DNA of 64,000 nucleotides, taken from the NCBI RefSeq assembly GCF_041261445.1, contig NZ_JBGCCU010000004.1, forward strand, positions 518,484 to 582,483, read 5' to 3'. The notes under the pieces are model-generated. The model did not search any database. It was not told where the DNA came from and saw only the letters and a list, made by a program, of their open reading frames with translations. The stretch is from Catenulispora sp. EB89 (GTDB taxonomy: Bacteria; Actinomycetota; Actinomycetes; Streptomycetales; Catenulisporaceae). Position numbers and translations under genes: made by a program. This document shows positions 27,584 through 35,544 of the stretch, one piece after another; positions within the stretch are counted from its first letter, which is position 1; each line of letters opens with the position of its first letter.

Positions 27584-28339
27584 CTACCCCGTCGGCGGGT
27601 TCGCACTCGCCCGATACCGCCCCGGCGTCGTCCCCAGCCCCTTCCGGAAGGTCTCGATGAACGCGCTCGGCGTGGCGAACCCGCACGCCGTCGCGACCGT
27701 CGTCACCGCCTCGCCGGTCGCCAGCAGCGCCATCGCGTGTTGGAGGCGCAGCTGCGTGCGCCACTGCGGGAACGTCATGCCGGTCTCGGCGCGGAACAGG
27801 CGGCTGAGGGTGCGCTCGGCGGCGCCGGCTTCGCGGCCGAGGGCGGCCAGGCCGCGGTCGTCGGCGGGGTTGTCGGCGAGGGTGCGGGCGATCGTCGCGA
27901 GGCGGTCGTCGCGCGGCCAGAGCAGGCGCAGCGGGAGTTCGTCGACGGTGCGCAGCCGGTCCAGCGCCACCTGTTCGAGGGTGCGGCGCTGCCGGGGGCC
28001 CGGGTCCTCGGTGGTGAGGGCGGCGATCACCTCACGCAGCAGCGGATCCACGGCCAGGACCGTCGGGCTGTCCAGGTGCAGCGGGTTGGTGGCGGCCGGG
28101 AAAATCAGGGTCCGCATCTCGGTGGGGCCGTGCGCCCGGTGCGCGTGCGGGACCCGGGCCGGGATCCAGGCGGCGCGGTGCGGCGGCACCATCCACACCC
28201 CGGCCGAGGTGGCGACCTCCAGCATCCCGCTGAGCGGGTAGACGAGCTGGTTCACGTCGTGGTCGTGGCGTTCCACCTGCTCGCCGGGCATGAGCGGGTG
28301 GCGGGTGGGGCCGGTGAGGACTAGGCGGTTTTCCGACAT
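27584..28339 (-). CDS. AraC family regulator with cupin sensor domain
   Basis: A 251-residue regulator. An N-terminal cupin-type sensor domain (EQVERHDHDVNQLVYPLSGM, MVPPHRAAWIPARVPHAHRA) is followed by a two-helix AraC DNA-binding domain near the C-terminus (LSRLFRAETGMTFPQWRTQL and VTTVATACGFATPSAFIETF). I chose the ATG at 28337-28339, which gives a normal MSENRLVLTGP start; the frame is open to 28519 but overlaps the divergent transporter gene. Because only 55 bp separate it from the MFS gene, it most likely controls that transporter. Confidence 0.88.
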   Translation of the reverse strand: MSENRLVLTGPTRHPLMPGEQVERHDHDVNQLVYPLSGMLEVATSAGVWMVPPHRAAWIPARVPHAHRAHGPTEMRTLIFPAATNPLHLDSPTVLAVDPLLREVIAALTTEDPGPRQRRTLEQVALDRLRTVDELPLRLLWPRDDRLATIARTLADNPADDRGLAALGREAGAAERTLSRLFRAETGMTFPQWRTQLRLQHAMALLATGEAVTTVATACGFATPSAFIETFRKGLGTTPGRYRASANPPTG

Positions 28340-28394
28340 CAATCGGCAGGATATCGGAAGCCGGACAGGGGTGCGCGGCGCGATCGTGGAGTCC

Positions 28395-29594
28395 ATGAGC
28401 CTGACCGCACCGAAAACACCGGAGGCTTCCGGAACGACGGACGCGCCCGATCCGGCGAGCCCGCGCGGAGTCCGCAACCGCATGGCCGTCTGGGGCCTGG
28501 CGCACGCCGTCGACGACATGTACCAGGGCCTCGTCCCGGCCAGCGTCCCCTACTTCGTCCTGGAACGGCACTACAGCTACCTCGCCGCCTCCGGCCTCAC
28601 GCTCGCCGCGACCCTCGGCAGCGCGCTCCCACAACCGGCGATCGGCCTGGCCGTGGACCGGTGGCGGCTGCCCCGGATGGCCGCGGTCGGCGTCGCGATC
28701 GCCGGGACCGGCCTGGGGCTGTCGGGCCTGGCGGGCCCGTACGCACTGGTCTGGCTCTGCATCCTGATATCAGGACTCGGAGTCGCGATGTTCCACCCCG
28801 CGGCCGGCCGCTCGGCCCGCGAGGCCGCCGGCGACAGCGCGAGCGCGATGAGCGTCTTCGCGGCCGGCGGCAGCGTCGGCTTCTTCCTGGCACCGGTACT
28901 GGCGACGCCCGCGCTGAACGCGTGGGGCGTCGGCGCGACGGCCCTGTTCATCCCGCCGGCGTGGCTCATCGCCTTGGTGCTGCTCAAGAAGCGCAGCGGC
29001 ACCCGGCACGCGCACGCGACGACGACCGGCGGCCACGACCGCTGGGGCCCCTTCGCCGCGCTGACCGGCGTCGAGGTGGTCCGCTCGGCGGCGTTCTTCG
29101 GCATCAACACCTTCATCGAGCTGTACTGGCTCAAGCACCTGCACGCCTCCCGCACCCTGGCCGGCGCGGCCCTCGCCTGCTTCCTGGTCGGCGGCGTCGC
29201 GGGCACGCTGCTCGGCGGACGCATCGCCGACCGCTTCGGGATGGTGCGCACGGTGCAACTCGGCACCGCGCTGACCGTGCCGATGCTGGTGGCGCTGCGC
29301 ATGTGCCCCGGCAGCATCGCACCGCTGGCGTTCGCGGTCCTGACCGGACTCGCGCTGAACATCCCGTTCGCCGTGCTGGTGAAACTCGGCCAGGACTACC
29401 TGCCGGGACGCCCGGGCACCGCGGCCGGCGTCACCCTCGGGCTCGGCGTCAGCGCCGGCGGCCTGCTGGCGCCGGTGTTCGGCCTGATCGCCGAGCACAG
29501 CGGGCCGCAGGGGGTGCTCACCGCGCTGTGCGCGGTGCCGATCGCGGGCCTCGTCCTCGGCTTGCTGCTACGGGAGCCCGGTGATCTTCAATAG
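28395..29594 (+). CDS. MFS transporter, fosmidomycin-resistance-like
   Basis: A 399-residue major facilitator with about 12 transmembrane helices. The short N-terminal tail is followed by GLAHAVDDMYQGLVPASVPY, a signature seen in the fosmidomycin-resistance (Fsr) branch, and by LPQPAIGLAVDRWRLPRMAA between helices 2 and 3. The GGRIADRFG loop lies between helices 8 and 9. ATG at 28395 is preceded by a GGAG-type site. It is divergent from the AraC-type regulator, suggesting ligand-induced efflux. The substrate cannot be named. Confidence 0.87.
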   Translation: MSLTAPKTPEASGTTDAPDPASPRGVRNRMAVWGLAHAVDDMYQGLVPASVPYFVLERHYSYLAASGLTLAATLGSALPQPAIGLAVDRWRLPRMAAVGVAIAGTGLGLSGLAGPYALVWLCILISGLGVAMFHPAAGRSAREAAGDSASAMSVFAAGGSVGFFLAPVLATPALNAWGVGATALFIPPAWLIALVLLKKRSGTRHAHATTTGGHDRWGPFAALTGVEVVRSAAFFGINTFIELYWLKHLHASRTLAGAALACFLVGGVAGTLLGGRIADRFGMVRTVQLGTALTVPMLVALRMCPGSIAPLAFAVLTGLALNIPFAVLVKLGQDYLPGRPGTAAGVTLGLGVSAGGLLAPVFGLIAEHSGPQGVLTALCAVPIAGLVLGLLLREPGDLQ

Positions 29595-29596
29595 CG

Positions 29597-30283
29597 ATGC
29601 TGTTCAATAGCCCCGTGACCGTCCAGGATCTGGCAGCACGGCTCCCCGAGCCGGAGGAGCTGCGCACCACCTGCCGCGCGTTCGGCGTACTCGACGCGGC
29701 CTTCAGCCTCAAATACCCGAAGTACATGTTCACCGCCGCCTGGCAGCCGGGAGTCGACCTGGCCCGCATGGACAACGGCGGCGGCGACCACTGGGACATC
29801 GCCTTCGAACCAGCAGGCGTCTTCCTCTACGGCTTCGACCACGAATCCGAGGCCACACCCTGGCGCGACGAACCCCGCGCACACTGGCCGGGCCTGCTCG
29901 ACGGACTCCCGCCCACCCTGGCCCGCTGGACCGAGGAGAAGGCGTTCCTGTTCGAGGAGTTCTTCGACGCGACCCTCTGCATCTGGCGCGAAACCGCCGA
30001 CAGCGCCTGGCACTGCGGCCCGGTCGAGTTCGACGGCGACGCCTCCTCCACCGACGGATCAGGCTGGATGTTCGGCAGCGTCCTTGAGGGCGGCGTTGCG
30101 GGCTACATCGATCACGCCAAGTACTACTTCGAGCGGGAGATCGACGCGGAGGCGGTGCGGGCGGTTTTCGCCGGAGAGCCGCTGACTGCGGAGCTCGTCC
30201 GCGTGCTCAACCCCGATGCTGATTTCGCGGCGGTCGCGAAAGTCGCCGCGGTGGCCGGCTATCCAGTAGTCCCGGCGGTTTGA
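29597..30283 (+). CDS. Conserved hypothetical protein
   Basis: A 228-residue acidic cytosolic protein resembling an uncharacterised Streptomyces family that I recall by pattern but not by function. Segments include MDNGGGDHWDIAFEPAGVFL, LYGFDHESEATPWRDEPRAH and an acidic C-terminal third. The ATG at 29597 is two bases past the transporter stop, so cotranscription is likely; a GTG at 29615 (VTVQDLAARLP) may be the true start. The word TTCAATAGC is directly repeated at 29588-29596 and 29603-29611, spanning the stop and start. It converges on the Imm1-like gene. Confidence 0.65.
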   Translation: MLFNSPVTVQDLAARLPEPEELRTTCRAFGVLDAAFSLKYPKYMFTAAWQPGVDLARMDNGGGDHWDIAFEPAGVFLYGFDHESEATPWRDEPRAHWPGLLDGLPPTLARWTEEKAFLFEEFFDATLCIWRETADSAWHCGPVEFDGDASSTDGSGWMFGSVLEGGVAGYIDHAKYYFEREIDAEAVRAVFAGEPLTAELVRVLNPDADFAAVAKVAAVAGYPVVPAV

Positions 30284-30310
30284 CCTGGTGGCGGGTGCGG
30301 CTGGAGTCGA

Positions 30311-30682
30311 TCAGTAGGCGCTGACCCACGTGTACTCGGTGAGCAGAGCCGGCCAGTCGTCGACTCGCAGCAGGGCTTCCAGTCCCAGTTCCCTGTCCAC
30401 GAGCGCCCCCTTCGGCACCTGCCCGTCGACGCCGCCCATGATGATCGTGACGAGTTCGTCGTCGTCGGACGTCTGGAGGTAGAAGTAGTCGTCGTCCGAG
30501 GCCATGCTGACCACGCAGTAGTCGTCCGCGACCTGCACGATCAGCGACCTGTCGGTGTCCTCGCCCCAGGAGACGTTCGGTGCGTTGGCCGTCTTGAGCT
30601 GTGCGTACTCGGCCGGCAGATCGGCTCGGGTCACTGTCTTCTCGACATGGGTCGGATACATCAAGGTGATCTGGTAATCCAC
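30311..30682 (-). CDS. Imm1-like immunity protein for the RHS deaminase toxin
   Basis: A 123-residue acidic cytosolic protein. Features are the N-terminal DYQITLMYPTHVEKTVTRAD, a beta-rich middle (DDYFYLQTSDDDELVTIIMG) and the C-terminal LGLEALLRVDDWPALLTEYT followed by WVSAY, which fit the Imm1 family. Imm1 proteins are known to sit immediately downstream of SCP1.201-like deaminase toxins, and this gene lies 38 bp after the RHS stop on the same strand. It should bind the deaminase domain and protect the producer's DNA. I chose the GTG at 30680-30682 because AGGGAGAG lies just upstream; the frame is open to 30841 inside the toxin gene. Confidence 0.82.
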   Translation of the reverse strand: MDYQITLMYPTHVEKTVTRADLPAEYAQLKTANAPNVSWGEDTDRSLIVQVADDYCVVSMASDDDYFYLQTSDDDELVTIIMGGVDGQVPKGALVDRELGLEALLRVDDWPALLTEYTWVSAY

Positions 30683-30720
30683 GATTGTCTCTCCCTGCAC
30701 CGTTTCGCGGTTCCGGCAGC

Positions 30721-33700
30721 CTATGCGATCTTGCCGGTCGCGTCCCAGACGCCGACCAGTCCACGGGGATCGTAGACGGTGATCGAGTCCAGGTTCAGCA
30801 ACTTCACGTACCCCTTGATGGACCTGTTGCAGAAACCGCACTGGTTGCGGTCGGTGTAGATCGCGGCATTGCCGCCGCTGTAACCGCGCTGGGATGCCTG
30901 ATAGGCCATGTCGCCCTCAGCGTGGTCCACGTACGACTGCGGCATCAAGCTGTTGCCCTTGCCGGGGTAGGCGTCGGTGCGCTCGGCCAGTCGGCCGTTG
31001 ATGCCGTAGACGGGTTCGCGGCCGCCGTCGAACTCCATCTTCCCGAGGGTGTTGAGGGTTCCCGGCGGAGGGTTCTTGCCCGCCGCGAGGTACGGGGCAG
31101 CGATCGCGTCCTCCTCGTCGACGGTCTTCATGCCCATCCCGCCGCGCATGCCCTCCAGTTCCTTGCCCACGGCGATCGGGCAGGAGAACAGGCCGAGCGG
31201 GTCGCTCTCGACCAGCGGGTTCGTGACGTACGCGGTGTTGTTGTCGGCCGGCGCGAAACCGAGGGGGTCGGGCGACAGGTACGCCGCCGTCTCCGGGTCG
31301 TAGTACCGGTGGACGTTGTAATACAGGCCGCTCTCGTCGTCCCGGTACTGGCCGGGGAAGCCGAGCGGGCAGTCGGTGGTGCTCTCCGGCGCCACGATTC
31401 GCCGACCGTACAGCGAGCGGGTGGTGTACCACGCCAGCCGACCGTCGGAGGTGACCAACTCCATCGGGGTGCCGACGGCGTCCGTGACGATCGCGTGGAA
31501 CTCCTCGTCGATCTCCTCCTGCGGAGCGTCGGCGGCCCAGCTCCGCCGGGTCTGCGCCACCGGCTTGAATCCGCGCGGCTCGTAGTCCCACGTGACCGTG
31601 GTGCTGCGGCCGTCGGGGGCGATCCGCAGTTCCTCGGCGACCCGAGGTCCGTCCCAGCTGAAGCGGACGGTGTCAGCGACCGTGCCGTCGGCGGCGATCC
31701 GGGTTTTGGCCGTGCGCCGGTCCAGCGGGTCGTAGCTGTAGGACCAGGTGTCTCCGTCGGGTCCCGTGAAGCCGGTCAAGCGGCCGTCCGCGTCCCAGCT
31801 GTACGTCCAGATCCGGCGTCCGCCGGACAGCGTTCGGCGGATCTTGCGGACCAACTGTCCGGCGTCGTCGTACTCGTAGGTCGTGCGGTGGTCGCGGTCG
31901 ATCCGGGTGCCGGTGTGGGTGCGTTCGCGCGAAGCGGGCTCGTCGCGGTCCTGGTCCTGGAGCTGCGGTGTCTGCGCGAGGCTCAGATTGCCCAGTGCGT
32001 CGTAGGCATAGGTCTCACGCCAGGACGCGGCCTCGACCGCGGTCACCCGGCCGGAGAGGTCGAGCTGGTAGACAGTCGTGCCGCGGAGCGCGTCCCTGGC
32101 CTCCACCGGGAGTCCGTCGGCGCGGTAGCTGACACTCCGGCTCTGCAACGACACCGGCTCGGCAGCTCGGGCCGCCGCTGCGGGGTCCTGCCCCGGGTGC
32201 GACCAGATGCCCTGGACGAGGGGCCGTCCGACCGAGTCATAGGTCTGGCTCAGCGAAGCTCCGGGGCCGAGCAGGCGGAGTGTCTCGCGCCCGGCCGCGT
32301 CGTACCGGAATTCCAGGGCCCCGGCCGTCCCCGTAGCGCTCTGGTGGCGGCCGGAGGCGTCATAGCTCCACCGGGTCGTGACGCCGCCCGGCGTGGTCCG
32401 CTCGGTGCGCTGCCCGACGGCGTCGTAGACGTTCACGAGCGTGCGGCCGTCCACTGTCTCGGCGGTCACGCGGCCGAGCGCGTCGCGCTCGTACGAGATC
32501 GTCGATCCGGCCCCGGTCGCCGCCCGCAGCCGCCCCGCCTCGTCGTAGGCGTAACGGAAGACGTCGCCTCCCGCGTACCGTTCCACCACACGGCCCTGCC
32601 CGTCGCGCACGAAGGTGACGTCCGTGCCGTCCGGGCCGGTCCGGGCGACCAGGCGGCCCGCGGCGTCGAGGCGATAGGCGAGCCCGACGCCGTCGAAGGA
32701 GGTCTCGCCGACCAGGTTGCCGACCGCGTCGTGCTCGTAGCGCCAGGTCAGCCCGGTCGGACCGGTGACCGTGGCCAGGCGCAGCTCGCTGTCGTAGCCG
32801 AACAGGTAGCGGCCGCCGTCGGGATCGGTGCGGGCCGTGACCTTGTCGAAGGGCCCGTATTCGAACACGGTGACCGCCCCCGCCGGGGTGGTGTAGGCGA
32901 CGAGGTTGCCCTCGGGGTCGTACTCCCAGCGCTGCGTGGTCCCGTCCGGCGCGGTCTCGCGGACCGGACGGCCCAGGGCGTCGCGCTCGATCGTCGTGAC
33001 CGCGCCGAGGGGATCGACGTACTCGACGATGCGGCCGAACGCGTCGCGACGGCAGCGGACGACTCCGCCGGTCGGGTCCACCACCTCGACCGGAAGCCCA
33101 GCCGCGTCGCAGACATGGCGCTGCGACGCGCCCAGCGCGTCCGACGACCGCGTCAGAAATCCTCGTTCGTCGTAACGGAAGCCGCTGACCGCCCCCAGGG
33201 GATCGGTCACGGCGATGAGCCGGCCGCGTGCGTCGTACTCGTAGCGCCACACCGCGCCGTCGGGCGCGGTGAGTTCCACCGGGCGGTCGAACGCGTTGTA
33301 GGCGGCCCGCACCCGCGTGCCGTCCGACCGGTTGACGCCGAGCTCGTTGCCGCGGTCGTCGCGGACGAACTCGGTGACCTGTCCCAACTGGTCGACCTGG
33401 CGCATCAGGTGGCCGCGCGGATCGGAGCGTATTTCGCGCACCCCGCCGAGGGCGTCGGTGATCAGGTCCGGGTGGCCGTTCTCGTCATGGCGGTAGGTCG
33501 TCCGGAAGCCGAGGGAGTCGGTGACGACCGTGGTACGGGCCTCGTCGTCGTAGGCGAACGCGGCGGCGAGCAGACCCTCCGGGTTCGAGCCCCGGACGAC
33601 GCGCCCCGCCTCGTCGTACTCGTACCGGTACGTGACGCCGTTGCGGTCGATCCAGGCGGTGATCCGGTCGGCGTCGTCGTAGACGTACCGGAAGGCCGTG

Positions 33701-35286
33701 GCCGAGGCGTCGACCATTTCAGTGAGGCGGCCCGCTTCGTCGTAGCCGAACTCGCGGACGAGGACGCTGCCCTCGGTCGCGTCGAGGAGGCGGATGCCGG
33801 TGAGGCGCGGCCCGCCGGCCGTCGGGCCGACGTCGATGGCGACGCGGTAGCCGCCGTAGTGCTCGATGCCGGTCGGGATTCCGTCGGCGGTTCGCAGGAT
33901 CTCTATTCGGTTGCCGTTGCGGTCGGACAGGGCGGTCAGATCACGGATCTGGCCGGCTTCCTCGCGATGGTGCACCACGCCGAAGTGCCATGTCGTCCCG
34001 CCGCGGACCGACTCGATCCGGATCTCGTCGTTCTCGCGATCCCACGTCAGGGACAACAGCTCGCCCCGTGCCGTGTGCACCGGCTCGGCGCCGACCGGGA
34101 TCGGGAAGTCGAGGACCTGGCAGTCCTCGCCGGCGAAGTGAATGCCCGCGGCGTTGACGGAGACCCGCTGGTCGAGGAAGGACGCCCAGCCGGGGCCGAA
34201 CAACCGGCCGGCGGAGTAGGCCGACGCATAGGAACGACCCACCACGAGCGGGAGCACACCGGGCAGGAAAAGGTCGGTGTCCCCCTTCAGCAGCATCTGA
34301 CCGGACACCACGTCGACCGGGTCGCCGGCGGTCAGGGCTTCTTTGTTGGCTCGGGCGCCGATCCGCTCCAGCGCGGCACCACCGAACTTCTCAATGGCCT
34401 TGCCGCCGAGGAAGGTGAGCCCGAGCATGCCGGCGCCCATCAGGGCATCGCCCCAGTGGCCCTGCATGGCGTCGCCGGCGATCTCCAGACCCGTCCCCGC
34501 CAGGGCGATCAGGTTGTCAGCTTCCGCGAGTCCGGCGGTGATGACGTCGACGCCGGGGATCCAGGAGGTGGCCAGGGCCAGGACGTCCAGGATCGGCGCG
34601 AGGTCGTTGGCGATCTCGGCGATCTTGCCGCCCCACTCGGCCAGGTCCGCGCCGAGGTGTTCCCACCAGTGCTTGTTGTGGATGCCGTCGGATTGGGCGT
34701 GGCCGATGGCGCGGGCGCAGGCTTGGGCGGCGGTGATGCGGTCGTGGTAGGCGTCGTTGGCCTGTTTGGTCAACGCGGCCATTGTGGCTTTGGCGTTGGT
34801 CAGGTTGGTTTGCGCGGTGTCGTGCGCGGTTTGGGCGTCGGTGACCGCCTGCGGGTTGGGGCTGGCGGCGTGGTTCTGCTGCGCCGTCTTCAAATCGGCC
34901 GCCGCGCTGTTGGCGTTGGTGGTGGCGCGCTGCAGGTCCGCGTTCGCGTCCTGAGCCTGCCGCAGCGCGGCATCAGCCTTGGACTGGGCTGCCTGCAACG
35001 CTGGCGCGTACGCGGACAGTGCGTCGGAGGCCTCGCTGTAAGACGTGTACAGCTTCTGCAAACGCCCCGGCAACGGACCGTACTGGTTCTTGAACGAATC
35101 AGCGGTCTGACCGACCCACTGCATCGCCGCCGTGTCGGAGCCGAACGCGTTCAGGCTTCGATACGCCGCCTCCACATCATGCGCGAAATCCCCGAACTCC
35201 CTCGCCAAAGCCTGCACCGACTCCACCACGCCCGGCGTGGGGTCGCCATCCAAGCCCAGAATGTCCCAACCAGTAGGACGTGCCAT
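30721..35286 (-). CDS. RHS polymorphic toxin with C-terminal DddA/SCP1.201-like cytidine deaminase
   Basis: A 1521-residue secreted toxin. Residues 1-20 (GWDILGLDGDPTPGVV) match the type VII secretion signal-like motif, followed by a coiled-coil WXG-like helical region (about 25-200) and a hydrophobic stretch (225-300). A DUF6531 junction (GDPVDVVSGQMLL, residues 321-333) opens the RHS/YD-repeat shell, ending with the core-closing motif near YLSPDPLGFAPADNNTAYVT and DPLGL. The last 152 residues are the toxin: HAE at 1455-1457 (zinc ligand and catalytic Glu) and CGFC at 1483-1486 (two zinc ligands), aligning with HVEG and CGFC of DddA. It should deaminate cytosine in DNA of a target cell. ATG at 35286 has GGGGAGG upstream. 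The immunity gene follows. Confidence 0.93.
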   Translation of the reverse strand: MARPTGWDILGLDGDPTPGVVESVQALAREFGDFAHDVEAAYRSLNAFGSDTAAMQWVGQTADSFKNQYGPLPGRLQKLYTSYSEASDALSAYAPALQAAQSKADAALRQAQDANADLQRATTNANSAAADLKTAQQNHAASPNPQAVTDAQTAHDTAQTNLTNAKATMAALTKQANDAYHDRITAAQACARAIGHAQSDGIHNKHWWEHLGADLAEWGGKIAEIANDLAPILDVLALATSWIPGVDVITAGLAEADNLIALAGTGLEIAGDAMQGHWGDALMGAGMLGLTFLGGKAIEKFGGAALERIGARANKEALTAGDPVDVVSGQMLLKGDTDLFLPGVLPLVVGRSYASAYSAGRLFGPGWASFLDQRVSVNAAGIHFAGEDCQVLDFPIPVGAEPVHTARGELLSLTWDRENDEIRIESVRGGTTWHFGVVHHREEAGQIRDLTALSDRNGNRIEILRTADGIPTGIEHYGGYRVAIDVGPTAGGPRLTGIRLLDATEGSVLVREFGYDEAGRLTEMVDASATAFRYVYDDADRITAWIDRNGVTYRYEYDEAGRVVRGSNPEGLLAAAFAYDDEARTTVVTDSLGFRTTYRHDENGHPDLITDALGGVREIRSDPRGHLMRQVDQLGQVTEFVRDDRGNELGVNRSDGTRVRAAYNAFDRPVELTAPDGAVWRYEYDARGRLIAVTDPLGAVSGFRYDERGFLTRSSDALGASQRHVCDAAGLPVEVVDPTGGVVRCRRDAFGRIVEYVDPLGAVTTIERDALGRPVRETAPDGTTQRWEYDPEGNLVAYTTPAGAVTVFEYGPFDKVTARTDPDGGRYLFGYDSELRLATVTGPTGLTWRYEHDAVGNLVGETSFDGVGLAYRLDAAGRLVARTGPDGTDVTFVRDGQGRVVERYAGGDVFRYAYDEAGRLRAATGAGSTISYERDALGRVTAETVDGRTLVNVYDAVGQRTERTTPGGVTTRWSYDASGRHQSATGTAGALEFRYDAAGRETLRLLGPGASLSQTYDSVGRPLVQGIWSHPGQDPAAAARAAEPVSLQSRSVSYRADGLPVEARDALRGTTVYQLDLSGRVTAVEAASWRETYAYDALGNLSLAQTPQLQDQDRDEPASRERTHTGTRIDRDHRTTYEYDDAGQLVRKIRRTLSGGRRIWTYSWDADGRLTGFTGPDGDTWSYSYDPLDRRTAKTRIAADGTVADTVRFSWDGPRVAEELRIAPDGRSTTVTWDYEPRGFKPVAQTRRSWAADAPQEEIDEEFHAIVTDAVGTPMELVTSDGRLAWYTTRSLYGRRIVAPESTTDCPLGFPGQYRDDESGLYYNVHRYYDPETAAYLSPDPLGFAPADNNTAYVTNPLVESDPLGLFSCPIAVGKELEGMRGGMGMKTVDEEDAIAAPYLAAGKNPPPGTLNTLGKMEFDGGREPVYGINGRLAERTDAYPGKGNSLMPQSYVDHAEGDMAYQASQRGYSGGNAAIYTDRNQCGFCNRSIKGYVKLLNLDSITVYDPRGLVGVWDATGKIA

Positions 35287-35544
35287 CCCCCGAAGCCTCC
35301 CCGTTTCGAGTCGCCGACCGCAGCGAGACGCCGACTACAGCGCATGGCCGCTGCAGCGAGTCCGGCAGGAACTGAGCTGGGTCTGGCGCGAAGCAAGTCG
35401 TCGCTGCTCAAGCCAAATGCAGAATACTGAGCTTACAAAATCTTCGGACGGACAAGTAGCCTGGCAGCGTGCACTGACCTGCTGCCGGCTAAGGGGCTTG
35501 TTCGGGCCAGCAACCGCGGCAGGCGGCAGGGCAACGACCAGCGC

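Noticed and set aside
30685..35430. A 1581-codon plus-strand open frame opposite the RHS gene
   Set aside because: It mirrors the RHS gene in the opposite strand. The RHS frame has clear domains, repeats and a ribosome-binding site, while the antisense product is Val/Gly/Arg-rich with no recognisable fold. Long antisense frames are normal in GC-rich DNA.
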